DNA from: Promicromonospora umidemergens
GTDB lineage: Bacteria; Actinomycetota; Actinomycetes; Actinomycetales; Cellulomonadaceae
Direction of reading: 5' to 3'
DNA: 64,000 nucleotides
NCBI RefSeq assembly: GCF_024171995.1
Contig: NZ_JAMTCT010000008.1
Span: 62,001 to 126,000, forward strand
Shown here: positions 8,733 to 17,341 of the stretch, one piece after another
How positions within the stretch are numbered: the first letter of the stretch is position 1
How the letters are laid out: every line of letters begins with the position of its first letter
Position numbers and translations under genes: made by a program
Notes under the pieces: model-generated
What the model was told of the DNA's origin: nothing
Database searches by the model: none
The model's input: the letters and a program-made list of their open reading frames with translations, nothing else

Positions 8733-9785
8733 CTACCGGCAGAAGGGGCGCGCGCCGGCCGCGCTGAGGATCCCGCCCACCACGTGCGCCTCGAACGACC
8801 CTGCGCCCGCGAGCGCCGAGTCCTCGGTCCAGGCCGCCGGGTCGTGGCCGAGCGTGGTGACCCAGGCGCGACCGCCGTCGTAGTACTGGCACCACGAGAC
8901 GGGGTGGTCGCCCGCGTGCCCGGGGTGCCCGTTGAACCCGGTGTGGTCACCGATGGTCTCGGTGTCCACCTCGGCGAGGAACCGCACGCCCGTGGGGAAG
9001 GGCTCGAGGTGGTACCACTCGTCGCGGAAGTCCCAGTGCCGCGGCAGGTCGCGCGTCGAGGCGTCGCGCCGGTCGACGGTCACGACCTGCCCGTCGCGGT
9101 GCGGTCCGTGGTCGTAGAAGCTGGCCCCGCCGAGCAGGCCCTGGAACCACGGCCAGTGGTACATCGCGCCGAGCGTGTTGTGGACGGCCACGAAGCCGCC
9201 GCCCGACCGGACGTACTGCAGCAGCGCGGTCTGGGACGCGTCGTCGAGCATGGTGCGCGAGTTGCTGAGGAACACGACGGCGTCGTAGGGCGCGAGCTTG
9301 GCCGGGGCGTCGAGCTGGCGCACGTCCTCGGTCCAGTCGACCTCGAACCCGTGCTCCTGCCCCCACCGGACCACCGCGTTCTGCGCGACGTGCGCGGACG
9401 TGAGCGGCGGGTTCATCCCGGCGGGCAGCAGCGGCCCGAGGTGCGCGTGCCGGGAGCTGCCCGTCGCGGTGAGGACGAGCACGCGCACGACGCCGTCGTC
9501 GTGGCGCGGCAGGTCCCAGTCGTTGTAGCAGGCCGGGTCGGTACCCCGGCAGACGCCGTAGTCGGCGAGCTTGTCCTGGTACGGCGAGCCGGCTCGGTCC
9601 GCCGGTATGGGCCCGTCCGGCGATGTCAGCGCTGTCGGCGCTGTCGGCGCTGTCGGCGATGTCAGCGCTATCGGCGCTGTCGGCGCGAGGTGCAGGCCGG
9701 CCAGCAGCGCGGCCAGGATGGCGAGGCCGAGCACGACCTGTCCTGCGCCGCCGAGCGTCTTTCCGAGCAGAGTCCTGAACGACAT
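8733..9785 (-). CDS. ThuA-like (trehalose utilisation type) domain protein, exported
   Basis: 350 residues from ATG 9783-9785, chosen because AAGGAGAA precedes it by 6-7 bases. One N-terminal hydrophobic segment is followed by an Ala/Pro/Thr linker made of a nine-base tandem repeat. The globular domain has the ThuA/glutamine-amidotransferase-like fold signatures: VLVLTATGSSRHAH near the start, YDAVVFLSNSRTML, LLQYVRSGGGFVAVHNT and DEWYHLEPFP. ThuA domains accompany sugar or polyol catabolism, and many secreted versions occur with GSDH-type propellers, as here (84 bases from the dehydrogenase gene). The biochemical role is not established. Confidence 0.78.
   Translation of the reverse strand: MSFRTLLGKTLGGAGQVVLGLAILAALLAGLHLAPTAPIALTSPTAPTAPTALTSPDGPIPADRAGSPYQDKLADYGVCRGTDPACYNDWDLPRHDDGVVRVLVLTATGSSRHAHLGPLLPAGMNPPLTSAHVAQNAVVRWGQEHGFEVDWTEDVRQLDAPAKLAPYDAVVFLSNSRTMLDDASQTALLQYVRSGGGFVAVHNTLGAMYHWPWFQGLLGGASFYDHGPHRDGQVVTVDRRDASTRDLPRHWDFRDEWYHLEPFPTGVRFLAEVDTETIGDHTGFNGHPGHAGDHPVSWCQYYDGGRAWVTTLGHDPAAWTEDSALAGAGSFEAHVVGGILSAAGARPFCR
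9622..9684. repeat. Seven-copy 9-bp tandem repeat inside the ThuA-like gene
   Basis: Seven consecutive nine-base units (GCTGTCGGC and GATGTCAGC variants) encode an Ala-Pro-Thr-rich linker on the minus strand. The repeat keeps the reading frame, so copy number changes would only lengthen or shorten the linker between the membrane segment and the domain. Confidence 0.85.
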
Positions 9786-9845
9786 GACGGTTCTCCTTCG
9801 AGCTGCCACCGGGAAGCCGTGTGTTGTGCGCCCACAGCCAAGGGG

Positions 9846-10625
9846 TCAGGGCACCTCCTTGGGGCGGCCGCCCAGGTAGAGCTGGGCCAGGCGGGGGTCG
9901 GCGAGGAGGGTCGGGGCCGGGCCCGTGATGTGGACCTTGCCGAGGTCGAGCACGCAGCCGACGTCGGCCGCCTCCAGCGCCCGGCGCGCGTTCTGCTCCA
10001 CGAGCAGCACCGCCGTACCGGCGTCGCGCATGCGCTGCACCTGCTCGAACACTTTTCCCGTCGCCTTGGGGTCGAGCCCCATGGACGGTTCGTCGAGCAG
10101 CACCACCTTGGGCCGCACCATGAGCGAGCGGGCGAACTCGACCTGCTTCTGCTGCCCGCCCGAGAGCGCACCCGCCAGCGCGGACCAGCGCTCGCCGACC
10201 AGCGGGAACAGCCCGGTGACGAAGTCGGCGCGCTCGGCGATCACCGACCTGTCGTGCACCGTGTAGGCGCCGAGCAGCACGTTCTCCGCCACCGTCATCT
10301 CGGGGAACACGCTGTGCCCCTGCGGCACGTGGGACAGGCCGGCGGCCAGGAGCTGCTGCGGGGTGCGCCCGGTGACGTCGACGCCGTCCACCACCACCTG
10401 CCCGGCGCGCGGCGTCAGCAGACCGCTGGCGACCTTGAGCACCGTCGACTTGCCCGCCCCGTTCGGCCCCACGAGGCAGACTACGCTGGACGGCGCGACC
10501 GTCACGGACAGTCCGCGCAGCACGAGGGCCGCGCGGCCGTAGCCGGCCTGGACGTCGGTCAGGCGCAGGAGGGGTTCGACGGCGGCCGGGTCGGAGGCCT
10601 GTGCGGAGGCCGGTTCAGACGCCAA
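9846..10625 (-). CDS. Branched-chain amino acid-type (HAAT) ABC transporter ATPase, LivF-like
   Basis: 259 residues. Walker A GPNGAGKST, signature LSGGQQKQ, Walker B VVLLDEPSMGL and LivF-type spacing are all present. The start is a TTG at 10623-10625, supported by GGAGG six bases upstream; it overlaps the end of the LivG-like gene by 11 bases. It should form the heterodimeric motor with the LivG-like protein. The HAAT family moves hydrophobic amino acids but also urea, amides and other small solutes. Confidence 0.9.
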   Translation of the reverse strand: MASEPASAQASDPAAVEPLLRLTDVQAGYGRAALVLRGLSVTVAPSSVVCLVGPNGAGKSTVLKVASGLLTPRAGQVVVDGVDVTGRTPQQLLAAGLSHVPQGHSVFPEMTVAENVLLGAYTVHDRSVIAERADFVTGLFPLVGERWSALAGALSGGQQKQVEFARSLMVRPKVVLLDEPSMGLDPKATGKVFEQVQRMRDAGTAVLLVEQNARRALEAADVGCVLDLGKVHITGPAPTLLADPRLAQLYLGGRPKEVP

Positions 10626-11370
10626 GGTATGCCTCCAGGACCAGGGGGTCGTCCTGCACGACGGCGGGGGCGCCCTGCGCGATCGGCCGCCCCCTGTCGA
10701 ACACGACCACGTGGTCGCTCAGACCCATGACGAGCTCCATGTTGTGCTCCACGATGATGAAGGTGCGGCCCTCGGCGTTGAGCTCCCGCACGAGGTCGGC
10801 TATCCGGTCAACGAGTGCCGGGTTCACCCCGCCGGCCGGCTCGTCGAGCATGATCGTGCGCGGGTCGCCCATGAGCACCCCGGCGAGCTCGAGCAGCTTC
10901 TGCTGGCCGTAGGAGATGTCGCGCGCCTCGGCGTGCTCCAGGTGGTCGATGCCGACGCGCGCCAGCAGCTCGCGCGCCCGCCCGACGTCGGCGGGGTTGC
11001 GCGATCCCCGCAGCCGCTGCAGCAGCCCGTGCGGCTGCACCGCTACCAGCATGTTCTCCAGCACGGTGAGCCGGGGGAAGATTCGGCAGAGCTGGAAGCT
11101 GCGGCCGATCCCGGACCGGGCGATCCGGTGCGGCGGGAGCCCGGTCACGTCCCGGCCCTGATAGGTGACGGTGCCGCTGTCGGGCCGGATCATGCCGGTC
11201 ACGCAGTTGAAGAACGTCGTCTTGCCGGAGCCGTTGGGGCCGATCAGCGCGTTGATCTCGCCCTCGTGGAAGGCGACGGAGGCGCCGTCGATCGCCCGGA
11301 CGCCGCCGAACGACTTGGTCAGGTCCCGCGTCGTGACGGAGCCTGTCGGGCTGCCCGTGGTACCGGTCAT
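10615..11370 (-). CDS. HAAT ABC transporter ATPase, LivG-like
   Basis: 251 residues. Walker A is GPNGSGKTT, the signature ISYGQQKLLELA and the Walker B TIMLDEPAGGVNP are typical of LivG, as is the C-terminal EHNMELVMGLSDHVVVFDRG. ATG 11368-11370 overlaps the LivM-like stop by four bases (ATGA), indicating translational coupling within the transporter operon. Confidence 0.92.
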   Translation of the reverse strand: MTGTTGSPTGSVTTRDLTKSFGGVRAIDGASVAFHEGEINALIGPNGSGKTTFFNCVTGMIRPDSGTVTYQGRDVTGLPPHRIARSGIGRSFQLCRIFPRLTVLENMLVAVQPHGLLQRLRGSRNPADVGRARELLARVGIDHLEHAEARDISYGQQKLLELAGVLMGDPRTIMLDEPAGGVNPALVDRIADLVRELNAEGRTFIIVEHNMELVMGLSDHVVVFDRGRPIAQGAPAVVQDDPLVLEAYLGV

Positions 11371-12425
11371 CGGGCCGTCTCCTCACGCTGGTTCGCCAGC
11401 TCCTCGGCGCTGACCTCACGGATCGACGCCGCCCCGCGCCGCCGGTTCAGGGCCGAGGTCAGCGCCGGGATGACGCCGTCGGGCATGAACAGGACGACCA
11501 GGCCGAGCAGGACGCCCGTGGCGACCAGGTGGAGCTGCGTGTCGCCGTACTGGGACTTGAACACCTCGACGGCGTAGCCGACGACGACGGCGCCGAGCAG
11601 CGGGCCGAACAGGCTGCGCACGCCGCCGAGCAGCGACATGAGCACCATGTAGCTGCCGATGAGGATCGAGAACTGGAAGATCGGGTCCAGGTAGCCGAAC
11701 CAGAGCGCGTACAGGCCGCCGCCCAGGGCCGTGAAGAACGCGCTCACCACGAGCGCGGTGAGCTTGTAGGCGAAGGTCGGCACGCCGAGCGCCTGCGCCT
11801 TGTCCTCGTCCTCCCGGATGGCCTTGAGCCCGGCGCCGAGCCGGGAGCGCTCGATGAGCCACCAGGTCAGCAGCGCCAGCGCGAGGAGCACGGCGTGCAG
11901 GTAGAAGAAGCGTTCGTGCTGCTCCGGCCGCAGCACCTCGGTGCCGAACGGACGAGGCACCCGCAGCCCGTTCGAGCCGCCGGTGAACGTGTGCCAGCTC
12001 TGGAACACGAGCTGCACGATGAGCACCAGCGCGATGGACGCGATCACGAACGACGCACCCCGCACGCGCAGCGACGCGATGCCGACGGGAACCGCGATGA
12101 CGGCGACGATCAGGCCGCCCGCGATCAGCGCGAGCCACGGGTCCATCCCGGTACGCAGGATGAGCAGCGCCGTCGCGTACCCGCCGAGTCCCGAGTAGGC
12201 GGCGTGGCCCAGCGAGATGTACCCGGTGAAGCCGCCCACGAGGTTCCAGGACGTCGCGAGCACCGCGTAGCTCAGGATCACCACGCCGACGGACAGGATG
12301 AACGGGTCGGGGGCCAGGGACGGGAACAGGACGATCAGTGCCACGAGGGCGAGCAGCGCGACGGTCCGGGCGGCTCGCACCGCCGTCGGCCGGGAGGTCC
12401 GGACGTTGCTAGAACCGTTGGGCAA
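11367..12425 (-). CDS. HAAT ABC transporter permease, LivM-like
   Basis: 352 residues with about nine to ten hydrophobic helices and the LivM signature region GGFTGYISLGHAAYSGLGGYA, with the conserved Arg/Glu loop RSRLGAGLKAIREDEDKAQALG before the last helices. It overlaps the LivH-like gene by 17 bases and the LivG-like gene by four. It forms half of the inner-membrane channel. Confidence 0.9.
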   Translation of the reverse strand: MPNGSSNVRTSRPTAVRAARTVALLALVALIVLFPSLAPDPFILSVGVVILSYAVLATSWNLVGGFTGYISLGHAAYSGLGGYATALLILRTGMDPWLALIAGGLIVAVIAVPVGIASLRVRGASFVIASIALVLIVQLVFQSWHTFTGGSNGLRVPRPFGTEVLRPEQHERFFYLHAVLLALALLTWWLIERSRLGAGLKAIREDEDKAQALGVPTFAYKLTALVVSAFFTALGGGLYALWFGYLDPIFQFSILIGSYMVLMSLLGGVRSLFGPLLGAVVVGYAVEVFKSQYGDTQLHLVATGVLLGLVVLFMPDGVIPALTSALNRRRGAASIREVSAEELANQREETAR

Positions 12426-13293
12426 GGCGACCTCCGAAGAATCCCTGCGGGCGGATCATGAGGGTCAGGAACAGGGCCAGGTAGAACACGGTCTGCGCCC
12501 AGGTGGTGCCGAGCGGTACCTGGAGCAGGCTCGCGGCCACGCCGAGCAGCATCGCCGCCATCGCGGCTCCTGGGATGCTGCCCAGCCCGCCGACGACGAT
12601 GATCGCCATCAGCGGACCTATCCAGTGCCAGTGCAGCGACGGGTAGATCGTGTAGTCGAGCGCGAGCGCCGTACCGCCGACGGCGGCCGTCGCCAGCCCC
12701 AGCCCGAAACCGAGCCCGGCCACCCGGTCGGTGTCGATGCCGATCAGTCGCGCGGCCTCGGGATGCTGGGTGGTGGCGCGCAGTGCCCGGCCGAAGGAGG
12801 TCTTGCGCAGGATCAGGTACAGCGCCCCGAGCGACACCGCGGCGAGGGCGAACGCGATCAGCTTGACGACGGCGATGCTGACGCCGGCCACCTCGATGCT
12901 CGCCCCGGAGTACTCGAGCTGTACGCGGCGCTGCGTCCCGGTCCACACGAAGCCGAGCAGGCCCTCGATGGTCAGGGCGACCGCGAACGTGAGCAGCACC
13001 GACATGGTGGTGAGGCTGATGGGCCGCAGCCGGGACACCAGGAACCGCTGCATCCCGTACCCGACGACGAAGAAGAGCGGCACCGTGATGACCAGCGACA
13101 GCAGCGGGTCGAGCCCGGAGCGCTCGTGGAAGTACCAGGCGAGGTAGGCGGCGAGGATCAGGAACGCGGAGTGGGCGATCATGACCACCCGCATGACGCC
13201 GAAGTACAGCGTCAGGCCGGCGGCCAGGAGGGCGTACAGCCCGCCAAGGAGGATGCCCAGCACCAGGCTCTGCGCGAACAGGGCACCGGTCAT
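12409..13293 (-). CDS. HAAT ABC transporter permease, LivH-like
   Basis: 294 residues, strongly hydrophobic, with LivH features: N-terminal LGILLGGLYALLAAGLTLYFGVMR and the coupling region FGRALRATTQHPEAARLIGID. ATG 13291-13293 lies four bases after the binding-protein stop. It pairs with the LivM-like permease. Confidence 0.9.
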   Translation of the reverse strand: MTGALFAQSLVLGILLGGLYALLAAGLTLYFGVMRVVMIAHSAFLILAAYLAWYFHERSGLDPLLSLVITVPLFFVVGYGMQRFLVSRLRPISLTTMSVLLTFAVALTIEGLLGFVWTGTQRRVQLEYSGASIEVAGVSIAVVKLIAFALAAVSLGALYLILRKTSFGRALRATTQHPEAARLIGIDTDRVAGLGFGLGLATAAVGGTALALDYTIYPSLHWHWIGPLMAIIVVGGLGSIPGAAMAAMLLGVAASLLQVPLGTTWAQTVFYLALFLTLMIRPQGFFGGRLAQRF

Positions 13294-13297
13294 GCGA

Positions 13298-14539
13298 TCA
13301 CCACTCGGGCTTTGGGTGGACGAGGTCGGCTTCCTTGACGTCGTCGGGCAGCACGATCGTGATCTCGCCGTCGACGTACTGCTGGATCAGGTGCGCGCTC
13401 TGCGGGCGCCCCTGCGCGTCCCAGCTCAGCGGGCCGACCACGGTCTCGACCTCGTTGCCGTGCAGCCAGTCGATGAGCTGCTGCTGGCACTCGGGCGACG
13501 CGTCGGCGCAGCCGACGGCCTCCACCGCTGCGGCCACCACCTGGCCGGTGGTCCAGGCGTTCGCCTCGTCCTCCGCGGGCTCTGCGTCGTGCTCCTCCGA
13601 GTAGGCCGCTACGAACTCCTCGTTCGAGGGGTATGGCGCATCGGGCGTGTAGCCCGTGGGCGCGAGGATGCCCTCCGTCTTGTCGCCGATGGCGGCGGGG
13701 AACTCGGCGTTCGTCGGGGCGCCGGAGATGGCGGCCATCTCGGGCTGGTAGCCCTGCTGCTGCAGCGCGACGACGAGGTTGACGCCGTCCTGGTACTGCG
13801 ACCCGACGACGAGCAGGTCGGCCCCGGAGTCCGCGATCTTCGCCGCGATGCCGCTGAAGTCGGTGGTGTTCGGCGGGTAGACCTCGTCGACGACCACCTC
13901 GATGCCCTCGGCGGCCAGCGCGTCGCGCAGGCCGTACGCGGTGCCCTGGGCGAACGGGTCGTCCATGGAGGCGACGGCGATCGTCTCGGGCCGTTCGTCC
14001 TCCGGCAGGGCGAGGATGTGGTCGGCGAGGTGGTTGTAGTGGTCGTCGGCGATGGCCGGCGCGGCGTAGAACAGGTTGTCGAAACCCTGCTCGAACACCT
14101 CGGCGGCGGCGCCCGCCGGCTCCACGAAGAGGAAGCCGTAGTCCTGGGCGACCTGTGCGGCGGGCACCACCAGCCGGGTCGAGAACGGCCCGAAGATCAG
14201 GTCGACGCCGTCCTGGTTGATCAGGCGCTCGTAGTCGGAGGCGACCCGGTCCGCGCTGGACTGGTCGTCGACGATGACGAGCTCCACCTGGCGGTCCAGG
14301 AGCCCGCCGTTCTCGTTCACGTGGGCCGCCCACGCCTCGTAGCCGCGCTGCACGCCTTTGCCGGGTTCGGCGAAGTCGCCGGTCAGGGGGAGGGAGACGC
14401 CGATGACTATGGGGTCGTCGGGGCCGCCGGACTCCGCGCCCTGGTCGTCGCCCTGGTCGGGGCTCGCCAGGCAGGCGGACAGGGTCAGTGCCGTGGTCGC
14501 GGCGACAGCCGCTACCGTCAGGCGTCGGGTTGCTCTCAT
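13298..14539 (-). CDS. HAAT ABC transporter solute-binding lipoprotein
   Basis: 413 residues with a lipoprotein signal peptide (lipobox LSAC, Cys about residue 23) and an acidic spacer, then a periplasmic-binding-protein type I fold (IVIGVSLPLTGDFAEPG, LVIVDDQSSADRVASDYE, VDLIFGPFSTRLVVPAA). It is the first gene of the minus-strand set, with AAAGGAG upstream of ATG 14537-14539. The ligand cannot be predicted. LacI-type control and the ThuA and dehydrogenase genes downstream favour a sugar-derived or polyol-like solute over an amino acid. Confidence 0.9.
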   Translation of the reverse strand: MRATRRLTVAAVAATTALTLSACLASPDQGDDQGAESGGPDDPIVIGVSLPLTGDFAEPGKGVQRGYEAWAAHVNENGGLLDRQVELVIVDDQSSADRVASDYERLINQDGVDLIFGPFSTRLVVPAAQVAQDYGFLFVEPAGAAAEVFEQGFDNLFYAAPAIADDHYNHLADHILALPEDERPETIAVASMDDPFAQGTAYGLRDALAAEGIEVVVDEVYPPNTTDFSGIAAKIADSGADLLVVGSQYQDGVNLVVALQQQGYQPEMAAISGAPTNAEFPAAIGDKTEGILAPTGYTPDAPYPSNEEFVAAYSEEHDAEPAEDEANAWTTGQVVAAAVEAVGCADASPECQQQLIDWLHGNEVETVVGPLSWDAQGRPQSAHLIQQYVDGEITIVLPDDVKEADLVHPKPEW

Positions 14540-14556
14540 GGTCCACTCCTTTGTGG

Positions 14557-14581
14557 CAAGCGCTTCCGTAACCGCTTACGG
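14557..14581. promoter_or_regulatory. LacI-type operator-like palindromes between binding-protein and lacI genes
   Basis: AAGCGCTT (14558-14565) is a perfect eight-base palindrome of the CG-centred type preferred by LacI/GalR proteins. It is directly followed by CCGTAACCGCTTACGG (14566-14581), an inverted repeat with six-base arms and a four-base spacer. Both lie 18-42 bases upstream of the binding-protein ATG and upstream of the divergent lacI-type gene, so one regulator could control both promoters. Confidence 0.65.
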
Positions 14582-14663
14582 CACTCTAGGAACTGGGACG
14601 CTGAGTGACAAGGGTTTTGGCACCATCCATTACCCATGGCTTTACCTGCGGCGAGGAGATCTC

Positions 14664-15701
14664 ATGCGGAAGCACACCTCCGGGTTACGTCTGGTCGACG
14701 TCGCCGAGCACGCCGGCGTCTCCATCGCCACCGCTTCGCGCGCCCTGTCCGGCGCGCCCGGCGTGTCCGAGGCGTTGGCGAGGCGCGTACGCACCGTGGC
14801 CGCCGAGCTGGGCTACGTGGCGAACGTGCACGCGCGGTCGCTCGCCAGCGGCGCCAGCCCGGGGGTGGGGCTCGTGGTGCACGAGATCGGCGACCCGTAC
14901 TTCGCCGAGATCGCCAGCGGCGTGCTGGAGGTCGCGAGCGCGCACGGGCGCATGGTGCAGATCTGCCACACCGGCCGGGACCCGTTCACCGAGGTGGCGC
15001 AGCTGCGGGCGCTCGTGAACGCCCGCGTGGGGATCATCGTCGTGGCGGGGTCCGGGCACCTCGACCGCGACATCCAGACGCGGATGAAGGCCGAGGTGCA
15101 GGGCTTCGAGGCGGTCGGCGGGCGCGTCGCCGTGATCGGGCGGCATCCTCAGCTCGGTGTCGACGCCGTGGTCCCGGCCAACGTCGAGGGCGGCCGCGCG
15201 ATCGCCGAGCACCTGCTCCAGCTCGGGCACCGGCGCATCGGCGTCGCGACCGGGGCGCGAGGGCTGGCGACGATGGCCGACCGGCTCGCCGGCATCGAGC
15301 AGGCGCTGGGCGCGTACGGCCTGGCGCTGGCCGACCTGCCCGTGGTCGAGGCGGAGTTCACGCTCGACGGCGGGAAGGAGGCCGCCCGCCGCATCCTCGA
15401 CGAGCACCCGGACGTCACGGCGATCCTCGCGCTCAACGACGACATGGCCGTGGGTGTGCTGTCGGTGCTGGGGGAGCGTGGCGTGGCGGTCCCCGGCGAG
15501 GTCTCGGTGACGGGGTTCGACGACGTCACCGTGGCCGGCCACCTGTCGCCCGCCCTGACGACGGTGCACCTGCCGATGAAGGAGATGGGACGTCAGGCGC
15601 TCGAGCTCGCACTCCTGCCGCGGGCCGCGCGCCCCCGGCGTCGGACCGCGGAGCAGGAGCTCATGGTGCGGGCCTCGACGGCTGCGGTGCGCGGCCGCTG
15701 A
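14664..15701 (+). CDS. LacI-family transcriptional regulator
   Basis: 345 residues from ATG 14664, preceded by GAGGAGAT. The helix-turn-helix LVDVAEHAGVSIATASRAL and hinge region (VHARSLASG) are followed by a periplasmic-binding-like effector domain with GRRIGVATG-type and VTGFDDVTVAGHLSPALTTV motifs. It is divergent from the seven-gene transporter set and is its probable local repressor. The effector is unknown, presumably the transported solute or a derivative. Confidence 0.92.
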   Translation: MRKHTSGLRLVDVAEHAGVSIATASRALSGAPGVSEALARRVRTVAAELGYVANVHARSLASGASPGVGLVVHEIGDPYFAEIASGVLEVASAHGRMVQICHTGRDPFTEVAQLRALVNARVGIIVVAGSGHLDRDIQTRMKAEVQGFEAVGGRVAVIGRHPQLGVDAVVPANVEGGRAIAEHLLQLGHRRIGVATGARGLATMADRLAGIEQALGAYGLALADLPVVEAEFTLDGGKEAARRILDEHPDVTAILALNDDMAVGVLSVLGERGVAVPGEVSVTGFDDVTVAGHLSPALTTVHLPMKEMGRQALELALLPRAARPRRRTAEQELMVRASTAAVRGR

Positions 15702-15747
15702 GGCGGAGCGGCGTGGAGCTCGCCGGGGTGAGGTAGCCCCGAGTGAA

Positions 15748-15868
15748 GGGTGCCAGGTCTGCTGAATTTCGTTCGGCGCGACCACGCCTGATTCACCCTG
15801 GCTGAATTGTTCAGCTCAGCCCGCAAATCCGGGGCTCAGGTGAACGAGATTCAGCAGACCTGGCACCC
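15748..15868. repeat. 121-bp element with 27-bp terminal inverted repeats
   Basis: Bases 15748-15774 and 15842-15868 are inverted copies of each other (26 of 27 match; core GTGCCAGGTCTGCTGAAT). They are separated by 67 bases holding smaller palindromes, including GCTGAATTGTTCAGC and AGCCC/GGGCT arms. The element fills the gap between the convergent lacI-type and hydrolase genes. It could be a transcription terminator, but arm length and internal structure are more like a MITE or REP-type mobile repeat. No coding potential is seen. Confidence 0.75.
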
Positions 15869-15921
15869 ACCACAACAGCACACCCTGCCCGGCCGACCAG
15901 CCCGCGAACGGCCCGGGGCTC

Positions 15922-16755
15922 TCACCTCGCCGCAGGTGCACCCCGTTCCCTCGGCCCGACCGGGCGCAGGGCGGGGGACGGTTCGCCCGTCGCCAGCCAG
16001 TGGGCGAGCGTGGTGTGGAACAGGTCCGGGTCCTCGACGTCCCAGACGTGGTGCATCCCCGGGGCGAGCCGCACCTCCGCGTGGGGAACTCGGGAGGTGA
16101 CCTCGTCCAGCGCGTCGCGGAAGGTCGGGGACTCCTTCTCGCCGACGATCGCGAGGATCGGGGCGGTGAGCCGGCGGAGCCCGTCGAGCTCGCGGGCCGG
16201 CACGCCGTCGTAGATCTCCGGGACCATCCGGCGGACCGAGTCACGGTCGATCCCGAGCCCCGTCGCGACGAACAGGTCGACCGTGTCCGGTGGGATGCGG
16301 TACACCCGGGCCATCGCCTTCCAGTACCCGGGGCTGCCGAAGAGGCGGATCTGGGCCAGTCCGGCCCAGCGGCCGAACCCGCGCACGCCGCGCAGGATCG
16401 CTCCGGTCACGAAGACGCTCCGGATCACGTCCGGGTGGCGCGCCGCGAGGGCCACGCCCACGACGCCGCCGAGCGACAGCCCGACGACATGGGTCTTGCC
16501 GCCGTGGGCGCGCTCGCGGACGAGATCGGCCAGCTCGTCGGCCGTCGTCGCGAGGTCGGTCCACGGATGCCGCGCCGAGGCGCCGAACCCGGGCAGGTCG
16601 GGGATGAGGGCATGGTGGTCGGGGAGCGCCTTGGCCTGCTCGGTCCACGACCAGCCGGCGACGCTGCCACCGTGCAGGAACAGGACCGAATCGCCGGCCT
16701 CGGGGCGCTGCTCTGCGACGTGGATGGTCGCAGGGCGGTTCATCGGGTGGCTCAC
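15922..16755 (-). CDS. Alpha/beta hydrolase
   Basis: 277 residues from GTG 16753-16755, which overlaps the PadR stop by four bases (GTGA) and has GGAGG seven bases upstream; ATG 16741-16743 is an alternative. Features are the oxyanion-hole region VLFLHGGSVAGWSW, the nucleophile elbow GLSLGG, an acidic residue region and the C-terminal His in MHHVWD. The family includes esterases, haloperoxidase-like and C-C hydrolases; the substrate is unknown. Coupled translation with PadR suggests the hydrolase is induced by the ligand PadR senses. Confidence 0.87.
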   Translation of the reverse strand: MSHPMNRPATIHVAEQRPEAGDSVLFLHGGSVAGWSWTEQAKALPDHHALIPDLPGFGASARHPWTDLATTADELADLVRERAHGGKTHVVGLSLGGVVGVALAARHPDVIRSVFVTGAILRGVRGFGRWAGLAQIRLFGSPGYWKAMARVYRIPPDTVDLFVATGLGIDRDSVRRMVPEIYDGVPARELDGLRRLTAPILAIVGEKESPTFRDALDEVTSRVPHAEVRLAPGMHHVWDVEDPDLFHTTLAHWLATGEPSPALRPVGPRERGAPAAR

Positions 16756-17264
16756 AGGGCGGCCTCCAGCTCGTCGAGCCACACGAGCTCGGCCTGGGTC
16801 TGCAGGATGCCGTTGCGCAGCGTCGCCGACCGGAGCCGGGCGGCCAGGTCGCCGTCCGCGACGGGAATGCTCTCCAGCGTGGCGAGATGGCGGCGGCCCG
16901 CCTCCCGGCGCTCTGCGATCAGTGTCCTGACCTGCTCGGGATCGTCCGCCCGCCCGACGAAGAAGAGCCGCGCGAGGAACGGCTCCCGGGGCTTCTCGTC
17001 GGGCAGGGGGGACCGCAGCCATTCGGAGAGCCTGGCGCGGCCGTCATCGGTGAGCCGGTGCTCGCGGCGGTCCGGCTTGCCCTCCTGCGGGATGACGCGG
17101 ACGTCCACGAGCCCGTCGTTCTCGAGGCGGGCGAGGGTGCGGTAGATCTGCGACTGGTCGGCGGACCAGAAGTGGGCGACGGTGCCGTCGAAGGCTTTCT
17201 TGAGGTCGTAGCCGGTCATGGGGCGCAGGTCGAGGAGACCGAGGATCAGGGCGTCGAGTGCCAT
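16752..17264 (-). CDS. PadR-family transcriptional regulator
   Basis: 170 residues from ATG 17262-17264. The N-terminal winged helix has the PadR signature ILGLLDLRPMTGYDLKKAF and QIYRTLARLENDGLV. The C-terminal helical part is of the Vir (long) PadR subtype for dimerisation. It probably represses its own operon with the overlapping alpha/beta hydrolase. The upstream region has an imperfect repeat of CACATATGG and CACATATTGG (about 17281-17307) that may contain its operator. Confidence 0.88.
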   Translation of the reverse strand: MALDALILGLLDLRPMTGYDLKKAFDGTVAHFWSADQSQIYRTLARLENDGLVDVRVIPQEGKPDRREHRLTDDGRARLSEWLRSPLPDEKPREPFLARLFFVGRADDPEQVRTLIAERREAGRRHLATLESIPVADGDLAARLRSATLRNGILQTQAELVWLDELEAAL

Positions 17265-17341
17265 GCCGCATACCCTACAGCACACATATGGGACCGTGCA
17301 CATATTGGACGGTGCGACTGTGCCGCGGGAGCGGCGAGCGG

